From Neoscytalidium dimidiatum (taxonomy: Eukaryota > Ascomycota > Dothideomycetes > Botryosphaeriales > Botryosphaeriaceae), in the NCBI GenBank assembly GCA_037367355.1, contig CM074697.1, positions 1,178,001 through 1,242,000 of the forward strand: a stretch of DNA of 64,000 bases. The letters run 5' to 3'. The notes under the pieces were generated by a model. That model was not told the origin of the DNA. It saw only the letters and a list, made by a program, of their open reading frames with translations, and did no database searches. Every line of letters begins with the position of its first letter. Position 1 is the stretch's first letter. The position numbers and the translations under genes are program-made. Positions 55,811 to 64,000 of this stretch are shown piece after piece.

Positions 55811-56845
55811 ATGTCCGATTCTGAAAAGTGCTTTACCTTCCTCCGCGACAACATCCCCTCATGGCTAGAGGAGACCCAACGGATTGCCAGGAAAATCGAG
55901 GAGAAGCAAGATGAAATCGCCAAGGTCCCTGTCGTCCAGAAGGTGGTCAAAAAGACTGGGTCAACCGAGACCCTGAAGGAGGGCAAGGAGGCGCTGCTTG
56001 AGCAAAATGGAAACGACAGCGCCGCACCTAGCCCCGAACAGCCTCACATCCCTAACCAGGCCGAGAGGCAGGCTCTTGCCAATGCCAATCGCAAACGAAA
56101 GACCGCGTCTGTCCTAAGCAAGGCGTCCGGCCCAACCAAGTACCGAACACGAAGCATGATCGTCGTTTACTATGACGCCGAAGTCCAGAAGGCCTTCGAG
56201 AATTTGGTACGGAACATCGGTACTGGACGGAATATGCTGAGGAAGGGAAAGATGGCTGCTCGCATGGAGGCCATGGCCGCGGAGACCCAGGACGAGGACG
56301 AAGATAATGGCGACGACTTCGACCCCGTTCTCGCGAAGTTGCAATTTAGGCCACGCGCTGGCCTGGGTGGCTTCCGCACAACCAGAGGCATGGGTCCCAC
56401 TGGCCTTGGTGGTGACGCTGGCTCCGAAGGATTCGATGCGGCCGATAAGGCACTAGAGAACGCCCAAAGTCTTTGCGAGCGTGGCGCGCATCAGTTCCTT
56501 CGTGATGGCGATTGCTCCACCGAACTCGAAGGTGCTAGAAAGGCTTTTGAAGAGGTCCTCAGGGTCTGTGAAATCGAAATCGAGAAGCAGAAGGTGAAAG
56601 CCGAGAAGGCTGCCGAGAAGGCCGCAGAAAAGGCCCGACAACGTGAGCAGTCTCGACAATCTCGAGCCAGCACGGAAGCGATGGATACCGACTCAAAGCT
56701 CGCTCCTGCTGCAGCACCGGTTCCGATCAGTGGTGGTTTGAATGGCAAGATCGACACTATCGAGGTTGATGACAATGCATCCGACGAAGAGGAATTTGTC
56801 ATGCCCACGCTGCCACGAAATATACGCTTGACCTCGCGCGGATAG
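55811..56845 (+). CDS. Conserved-looking fungal protein, unknown function
   Basis: A single intronless frame of 344 residues starting MSDSEKCFTFLRDNIPSWLE. The first 50 residues look helical and amphipathic (ARKIEEKQDEIAKVPVVQKV). A basic segment with ANRKRKTASVLSKASG at about residue 95 could be nuclear targeting. SMIVVYYDAEVQKAFENLVR and IGTGRNMLRKGKMAARMEAM look like an ordered core. An acidic stretch (DEDEDNGDDFD) and a Gly-rich stretch follow. A Lys/Glu/Ala coiled coil (VKAEKAAEKAAEKARQREQS) lies near residues 260-282, before an acidic tail ending MPTLPRNIRLTSRG. The clean composition and full-length frame make it a real gene. I recognise no named domain. Confidence 0.83.
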   Translation: MSDSEKCFTFLRDNIPSWLEETQRIARKIEEKQDEIAKVPVVQKVVKKTGSTETLKEGKEALLEQNGNDSAAPSPEQPHIPNQAERQALANANRKRKTASVLSKASGPTKYRTRSMIVVYYDAEVQKAFENLVRNIGTGRNMLRKGKMAARMEAMAAETQDEDEDNGDDFDPVLAKLQFRPRAGLGGFRTTRGMGPTGLGGDAGSEGFDAADKALENAQSLCERGAHQFLRDGDCSTELEGARKAFEEVLRVCEIEIEKQKVKAEKAAEKAAEKARQREQSRQSRASTEAMDTDSKLAPAAAPVPISGGLNGKIDTIEVDDNASDEEEFVMPTLPRNIRLTSRG

Positions 56846-57940
56846 AGGGACACATGAAAAAGCTTTTGTTCCGCATACACGTGTCAAGAGTCTAGCATCT
56901 AGCGTCCATCGTTCAGCGTCCATAAACCTGTGAATACCTCCATGGCATCTGAACGTGCCAGTCACTGTTCCTGTTTTTTTTTTTTTTCCTTGCTTTTCCT
57001 AGCGCGAGATATCCAACTGAAGTCCCCCTCACGGGTAGGATGTCCACTTAGTCCTAGTCTGGGTGTGGCCGGCGTTACTTCTTTTCTTTTCTTACGACGA
57101 CAAAAATCAAAGCGTGTCCCATTTTGAGGCGTTCATGTCTTCACACGACAACGAAGAAGTGTGGAACCTTCAACTAAAAAATAAGCACCGAGTTGCACCG
57201 GGCTTTCCTTAACGACGTACACGTATCAGATGGGATGTTGCTGCAACACGTTTCTTTCGGAGTTCTCCTATGATGGCTACGTAGTCTTAATCGCTCCGTT
57301 CTCGGTCATCGAGGATACATATTCTGTACAACTGAGCATGTTCAAGGCGTACAGACCTACTTGCACCTCAAGAATTGCACTTTCAATGAGGTAACTCATG
57401 GGCATTTAGGTGCACTGTTATTTCTTTTCCCCTTTCTCAAATTATGTTGACATGATTGTATATTGACATGGAAGCTACTTCATCTATAGCAAGTCGCCTG
57501 CCCATGTGCCTTTGCATTTTCTACTAACAGACTGTTGCTCTTTTGATCCGCACCCGCTCTTCCTCAGCTCCCGAGCCTGCTGCGCCCAAACTACCCATAT
57601 CTTGTTGTCGCGACAAAGTGAGGCGCACGGAACGCTGCATGCCGTACAATGCAGCTCTCGACCATAGTTCCTATAAAGCCTTAGAATAGTCCAAGTCAAC
57701 ATGCTAATATGAATACAGACAGCCAGAGATTGCCCGCTCTTGTTGTCACTGATTGGGTTCTGCCAAGCCCCGCAACTTCCAAGCTGGTTATTGCCCAGCG
57801 CGAGAGGTGCGACTTCCTCAAATCTCACCTTCCCTTAGTCTTTTTGTCCACTGCTCTATCTCCTTCCTCTCACTTTCACAACTAACAATGATCCAGCGGC
57901 ATCGCGCGAGTGTGTGACCGTTGCCGTTACTGTGTTCACT
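56846..57940. other. Intergenic stretch with T-run
   Basis: About 1.1 kb between two plus-strand genes, with a T homopolymer near 56974-56988 in the presumed 3' UTR. The minus-strand frame 57828-57484 is not protein-like. Nothing else recognised. Confidence 0.5.
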
Positions 57941-59946
57941 ATGCCGCCCGCCTCGCATAGGAAGAAGGTCCCAAAGTCATCTACAGCATCCTCTCACCAT
58001 GGCCGGATTCCTGTAAGATAACGCCATTCTCACACCCCCAATTTTCGAGGTCCCTCTTGATCTGACTAGTACCCAGTCAAACAAACAAAGGGAGCGACCT
58101 CGCTCACCATCTCTTGGCTCACCATTGAGCCCAAGTGAGCCAGTGAGCTTTTCCTTGTGCTCTTCGCAGAACTCACTGAACTTATCAACCTCATTTCAGG
58201 CGAGCTCCGCCAAACCATCAAGCACTGCACTACTTTCTAAGAAAAAGCGGCCGGCAATGCTCAGTGGCCTTCATCCTAGTCAAGACATCATCGGAGGCAT
58301 GCCCCCTGAAGCGTTTGAGGAAATAGCCTCTACAGCACCACCTTCAACAGGTAGGACCACTAGAGGGAGTGTCAATGGCTTCAAGGAGGGATTGTACGAC
58401 ATGAAGTACCATCCTATGGATCAAGCAACTAGGCCGAAGAGAGCCGCTAAGAGGCTCGAGAAAATTAAGTCGTCACCAGTCAAGCGGAACAGTCCCGAAG
58501 ATGGAGATGATTCGGCAAGTGGTGAGGGGGCTGTTGTGCTTCCTAGTGATGAGGAATCCAGTACGGAATGTTCAGAGCCCAACGATAGCGAAGATGATCA
58601 AGACGATGAAGAGACAGGCGAGTTTTGGTTGTACCGTAATACGTCGATGATGTTAATAAACTTTAGTGCCAACAGGCAATAGTGCCTCCCGTCGCTCCCG
58701 TCGAACCAGGAAGCACAAAAAGCCGTCCTATAGTACAAATAGGTACTCGACAGACGACCATATGGAGAGCGATGATGAAATGCGCCTTTCTAAGAAGAAG
58801 AAGGTGGTTGATTATCCAGTGTCTACTCAGGGTGCCTTGTCCCATCAGTCGCGCCCGTCGAAAACAGGAAAACCAAGTCGTGAGAACAAGCATCTGTCTG
58901 TAGGTTCTCAGAATGCATTGACATGTACCCTTGAAAAAACTAGTCATCTCGCATTTGGTCTTCGCTCAGATGAAAGCTAATTACGGAGTTAATGTCAGAG
59001 ACATACTGCTGTTCAGGCGGTACCCGGCAAATTTCCTGCGAAATCTCCTTCTATCTCAACCTTTGACTTGGGAAACCAGCCATCTTTTCCAGATCAGCCC
59101 CCCTCGTCCATAGAGGAGACCGTCCAGCGCATCATGGAGGTGATGAAAGAGATGAACAAGCTACTACCACATTTCCCAGCCGTCGAGACCCACCTGAAGA
59201 AGCACCGATCGGATAGAATTCAGATACATGAGGATGCAAACGAGTCCGGTGCCGCTGTCGCAGGCGTCCGTTCCAGCCTACCACTCCCTTACCCCGGTGA
59301 CTTCGAGAAAGAAAACCTTCACAATGGCTCTCGTGAAAGCAGTGTTGTTGATGAGGTTTTCGATGATGAAGAGATCATGGGCTACAGAGAACGCAATAGG
59401 TTGAACGGTCCAGATATGGATGACCATATCGTTACGCATCAGCGTCATACTTCAGCCAGGAGGACCTCAGCTGATCTGATGCACCCGCCGCCTAGAAGTG
59501 GGGGCTCGGACAATCTTTTTGAACAGCCGATGAGCAACAATTTCTCAGAAGGACTGGCCTCTGCTTTAGAAAGAAGTGTTCTCGTCCAGCAGCCTAGTAC
59601 ATTCTCTCAGATCAAAACTCGCAGAAAGCAAGATCCGCCTTCCACTGGAAATACGCCAGCACACAGCCAGATCCATGCTGATTTGCGACACGTTCCGGAG
59701 GAAGTGCCCAGTTCGACGACTATGCCTGCTGGCAGTATCGCAAGTCTCCGCGACGAGAACGGTCATGCGAAGGTGGAGGGAATAGTAGAGGATACGCACT
59801 TGACTATATCGCAGTCTAAAGCCCTTGAGAGCTCTCAGATAGGCTCGCAAATCGCCGTCTCTGCAATGCAGCCATCTGTTGAAACTGTCTCTGAGTCTGA
59901 GTCTGACGCTTCAAGACACTTCAATGATGCCATGTACACTGGCTGA
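57941..59946 (+). CDS. Disordered, Ser/Lys-rich fungal protein, unknown function
   Basis: Four exons: 57941-58012, 58077 to 58617 or 58635, 58676-58899 and 58999-59946. They encode 594 or 600 residues depending on the second intron's donor. The N-terminus is basic (MPPASHRKKVPKSS). Exon 2 is Ser/Pro-rich with IIGGMPPEAFEEIASTAPPS and acidic runs (DDQDDEE). Exon 3 is Arg/Lys-rich (ASRRSRRTRKHKK). Exon 4 holds a helical segment (IEETVQRIMEVMKEMNKLLP), then Ser/Thr/Gln-rich sequence. The pattern suggests a nuclear or chromatin-related disordered protein, but that is inference. Frame continuity across all three introns supports a real gene, though the splice model is less certain than for neighbours. 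Confidence 0.62.
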
Positions 59947-60927
59947 GCTGGAAAATTCCCTGACAAGTCCAAGATCCATATATACATCAATCTCTGCCCA
60001 ATCAGCTCACAGCTTTCGGCTCCGGAATACGCCCACCTCGTTGTCTATGGAGATAATTCACGGTACACTTCTATGATCGCACTGCTGACGCGAGCTCTAT
60101 CTTTGCGCGAGGGCCGGGTCTGTTGCGCGGAGGTGTCGGTATGAATTTTAAGTCGCTTAGAAGGCCTTCTCATAAATCATTTGATTCGTGATTTTGCTCC
60201 TCAACTTAATGTCGCTATGAAGTAATTATGTGGGCAAGTTAGGTTCTACCGCAGCTATTCTAATTGCTGCTTAGCAATGAGAGTATGTTATTTGTTCCTC
60301 GCGCTTAGTCTCCCACCAATATCGACACCAACTGGCTCTCTGTACGTAGTTACCATACAAAAAATGCGGATCGAATTCTTGATCACTTCGTGTCCAGAAT
60401 GATTGATTGATTGTGAGAGAATAGGTGATAGCACAGTTCTCGTGAAACTGATGATTCAGACCTTTGCATGTGAATCGATGAACGTGCGACCGAGCACGGT
60501 TGGAGACCTGCTTTCTCGGAAGGTCCGGGCAGCACGGATCCGCTAATCAGGCGACAGTCGCGATCAACAGTGTACTGAGGAAAAAGGGCATCTCTTGATT
60601 TTTTTCTAAGAAGCAGTAGGTCGCAAGAGGTTGGCTCGATGACAAGAGTAGCTGAGAATGTGAGGTAACGAGTAAAGGAATCGAGGCACAAGAACTAAAG
60701 GCACCGCGGCGTCAGCGCGCTTCCCCGCACGCATTGACCCCAAATAGGAAGGCGAAAACAAGACTTCGCTCCCGGCTGGGCACAGGAAATAAGCGTACCA
60801 CGGCTGTGTCACTCATATCACGCTCATCAAACGAGTTGATCAAAATGTCTTCGACCGCCCGTTCCTTCGGTTGCCAATGCTGCCTCCCGCAGCCTCCCGC
60901 CGCCTCCCGCCGCCTCCCAAGCACGCC
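59947..60927. other. Intergenic with CCTCCCGC repeats
   Basis: About 980 bp upstream of the GH92 gene. The last 50 bases contain four tandem, slightly diverged copies of a CCTCCCGC-type unit (60883-60919) just before the start codon. No gene recognised; minus-strand frames here are short. Confidence 0.5.
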
Positions 60928-63472
60928 ATGTTTCGTTTCCTGTTCGCTGTTTCTTGTGTCACACCGTTTGCTGTAGCTCAAGCCACTGATGATTTCGACG
61001 TCCTTGACTTTGTGGATCCTCTCATTGGCTCGAATAGTGGGGGCAATGTCTTCTGCGGCGCGACTCTGCCATATGGATTTGTGTGTGCGCCGTTTCGCGC
61101 CCCTACTGGCTGCACTGCTAAACCGAATCATTATAGGCGAAAGCTTCCGCAGACGTTGACGGACAGAACACGGGCGGTTTCTCAACGGATGGAAGTAACA
61201 TCATTGGCTTCTCAAGCCTTCACGACTCTGGAACTGGTGGTAATCCTTCGCTGGGCAACTTCGCACTGATGCCGCAGCTGTGCGACGAGAACGACTTTGC
61301 CAACTGCTCTTTCTCCAAGCAAGCTCGCGCCACGCCGTACATCAACAATTCGGTGGTTGCCCGCCCAGGGTACTTTGCACTGACGTTGGAGAATGGTATC
61401 AGTGCCGAGATGACCGTCTCGCAGCATGCTGCATTGTACAACTTCAAGTTCCCAGACGCCAACACCAGCTACGAGCAACAAGTAGTTCCGATGGTTCTCC
61501 TAGATCTTACTGATCTCTGGGATAGCCGCCAGAATGCGACTTTTGAAATAAGAGGCGCGCAAATGACCGGTAATGGCACGTTTCTTCCAAGTTTTGGAGC
61601 CGGATCGTACGAGCTGCATTTCTGTGTGGATTTCTTTGGCCACCTCAACCCCGTTTATGACAGCGGCATCTGGGTGAATGAAAGAGGCGGCTCCGATCAG
61701 AAGCAGATCTTCGTGACGAGGGGTTTCAACAACTTTTACCTCCAAGCTGGTGGATTCGTGAGGCTCCTGGCAGAGGCGAACAGGACCATTACTGCGAGGG
61801 TGGGGCTAAGTTATATCAACGTGGAGAAGGCATGTCAGAACGCACAAACGGAAATCCCAAGCCCATTACAGGATTTCACCCGTTTGAGATCCGCTGCGGA
61901 AGACGCGTGGAGATCAAAGCTCAGTCCGATAACCCTGGATGCCGGAGATGTCAGTCAGGATTTACAGAAGAATTTCTGGAGCTCCGTGTACCGGACGATG
62001 ATATCTCCGCAAGACTATACGGGTGAGAATCCGCGCTGGAACACTTCCGTCTACTATGACTCATTCTACTGCCTGTGGGATCAATTCAGGTCCCAGCTGC
62101 CTATGCTCACCATCCTGGACCCCGCTACTTATTCTGATATGTTAAAAAGCCTTTTGTTCACGTACCAGAACGAGGGTTGGTTACCCGACTGTCGCATGAG
62201 CAATAGTAAGGGGTGGACTCAGGGAGGCTCAAATGCAGACGTGGTACTAGTCGACGCTTACTTTAAGAACGTTACCGGTGTCGATTGGGGCGTTACGTGG
62301 GAGGCCGTTGTAAATGATGCAGAGAACGAACCGCTCGAGTGGTCCAAGGAAGGAAGAGGAGGGCTGCAATCATGGAAAAATTTGAATTATATCCCGGCCT
62401 TGGATTTCGACTACCTCGGGTTTGGAACCAATTCGAGAAGTATCTCCCGGACGTTGGAGTACTCGTACAATGACTATTGCATCGGAGCGCTTGGAAGAGC
62501 CCTGGGAAAGGACGGATACGAAACGTATTTGGCCCGTGGCAACAATTGGAAGAATCTGTTCAAGGCGGACCAGACGTCGATAATCAACGGGACGGACTCG
62601 GGCTTTGTCGGCTTCTTTCAGCCAAAGTACCTGAATCAAACGTGGGGATTTCAGGATCCAATCTCATGCAGCCCGATTGCCGGATTCTGTTCATTGACAA
62701 CAAATCCTGCGGAGACGTTTGAGTCGAGCATTTGGCAATACCAATTGTGAGTATCGCGAAGTAAAGTTTTATATCCCAGTGTTGGACAAGTCGCTGACTC
62801 CTCTCTTAGCTTTGTGCCCCAAGACATGGAGACACTAATAGCGAGATTCGGCGGTGACCAAAGATTTGTGGACCGATTGGACTACTTTCATGAATCCCCA
62901 CTCGTGGATATCGGTAATGAGCCTGTGTTCTTGAGCGTATTCCAGTATCATTACGCCGGTAGACCTGCTCTGTCTGCGCGCCGTTCTCATTCATACATTC
63001 CTTCCCGCTTCAATACCTCCAATAGTGGTCTTCCCGGGAACGATGATGTACGTGTTATATCTCTCATTGGGAGTGGAATGTCGGGCTAAATCATTTACAG
63101 AGTGGTGCCATGGGTTCTTTCGCAGCGTTCAACATGATGGGGTTGTTCCCCAATCCTGGCCAGAACGTCTATCTTATTATTCCGCCATACTTCCCCAGCG
63201 TGCATGTGCGAAATCCCGTAACCAACCGAACAGCGACTGTACGGGCAGAGAACTTCGACTCTGCGTACAACAATATATACATTCAGAATGCCACGCTAAA
63301 TGGGCAACCTTACAGCAGGAATTGGGTAGGACATGAGTTCTTTACGAAAGGCGGCGAGTTGGTCTTAACGTTGGGTAGCCAGGAGAGTGAATGGGGAACT
63401 GCCACGGAAGATCGACCGCCGTCTGAGATTGGGGGAGATCAGGCCGTTGAGACTTTGCCGGATGGCCACTGA
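60928..63472 (+). CDS. Secreted alpha-1,2-mannosidase, glycoside hydrolase family 92
   Basis: Four exons (60928-61080, 61137-62746, 62810-63047, 63101-63472) encode 790 residues. The N-terminus MFRFLFAVSCVTPFAVAQA is a signal peptide. The mature part opens with DVLDFVDPLIGSNSGGNVFC and, across intron 1, GATLPYG/FAKASADVDGQN, the GH92 N-terminal signature. Further family features are GFSSLHDSGTGGNPSLGNF, NTSVYYDSFYCLWDQFRSQL, WTQGGSNADVVLVDAYFKN and the C-terminal block SGAMGSFAAFNMMGLFPNPG. GH92 enzymes are Ca2+-dependent inverting exo-alpha-mannosidases; fungal ones trim mannan and N-glycans outside the cell. Many N-glycosylation sequons are present. Start chosen at the ATG that begins the signal peptide; an upstream ATG at 60871 would add a Pro/Arg-rich head. 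Confidence 0.94.
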
Positions 63473-64000
63473 AGGATCTAAGAGACTTTCTGTTGGAAAT
63501 AATCAATGACCTTCAAGATATTGGAGCAATGCTCTTTCCGAGAACCTCTGTTTTCACGTAAATTCATAATCAGAAGAGTACCTGAACGTCTTACGAAAGC
63601 ATCTCGTGTGAATTAGTGCGTCGCTGGCTGTTAATGAAAACCCGCTGTCTTGTGAGCATGCGGAACAGTCAGTTTTAAGAGGCCGGGATGGATGCAACAC
63701 GGCAAGCGGCTTCATTTACCTAATCCGACAGATGGCGCCTGACTCATCCACACTTTGGTCGCCAGCTAAGAGTGATTAGTGAACCTTGAGCTCCGAATAA
63801 GCTACATATTACCACGTGCTTACGCATCCGCACGACGGGAAGGCTGCCACGCGATCTGCCGACGCTTGCACCTTGGTGGGCTGTTTGCAGAATCGGTGAT
63901 GCAATTCTGACTGCTCTGCATGGGAGCCCGGAAAGCTTTTCGTAAAGGTCGTTGCTGCGTCGGAGAATTTTGTGGAGAAGCCTCACATCAGCTCGAGCGC
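63473..64000. other. Right-edge intergenic sequence
   Basis: No supportable gene in the last 528 bases. A minus-strand 80-codon frame (63986-63744) has no recognisable motif. Confidence 0.5.

Overview
The window is nuclear DNA from a filamentous ascomycete (Pezizomycotina; a Dothideomycete would fit, but I cannot prove class or species). The evidence is moderately GC-rich DNA, compact genes on both strands, short spliceosomal introns (mostly about 50-120 nt) with GTRNGT donors and CTAAC-like branch sites, and proteins typical of moulds such as a Zn2Cys6 regulator, a secreted GH92 mannosidase and an Alr4036-type flavin protein. I found no rRNA, tRNA, CRISPR array, prophage or intact transposon.

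Layout. 0-7 kb: a gene cut by the left edge (-), a sterol-desaturase-like membrane protein (+), ribosomal protein eL6 (-) and proteasome receptor Rpn13 (+) sharing a short divergent promoter, and a small Cys-rich orphan (+). 7.6-18.8 kb: a dense housekeeping block with DNA polymerase delta subunit Cdc27/Pol32 (-), tubulin cofactor D (+), the U2B''-like snRNP protein (+), V-ATPase subunit D (-) and splicing factor Syf1 (+). 20.5-25.8 kb: a 135-aa fungal protein (+) and the DEAH helicase Prp22 (-). 25.8-29.5 kb: no supportable gene. 29.5-36 kb: a vacuolar Ca2+/H+ exchanger (+) and a SNF2 ATPase with embedded RING finger (+). 37-43.3 kb: a Zn2Cys6 regulator (+) and a membrane-anchored monothiol glutaredoxin (-). 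43.3-46.9 kb: gene-poor. 46.9-54 kb: a multi-pass membrane protein (+), Bub3 (-), GPN-loop GTPase 2 (+) and a PNPOx-like protein (+). 55.8-63.5 kb: two fungal proteins of unknown function (+) and a secreted GH92 alpha-mannosidase (+).

The genes are not an operon or a metabolic cluster. Two themes stand out. Three spliceosome genes (U2B''-like, SYF1, PRP22) lie within about 12 kb. Four pairs start head-to-head from intergenic stretches of 199-403 bp (RPL6/RPN13, POL32/TBCD, VMA8/SYF1, BUB3/GPN2). Gene structures were rebuilt by hand from reading-frame continuity and splice sites. They include a 7-nt and an 11-nt internal micro-exon, a 10-nt first exon, two clear GC-AG introns and one possible third.

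I see no convincing new multi-gene biological system. The most open questions are the uncharacterised proteins, the micro-exons, the Rpn13 intron whose retention would leave only the Pru domain, and the two gene-free stretches of about 3.7 kb.
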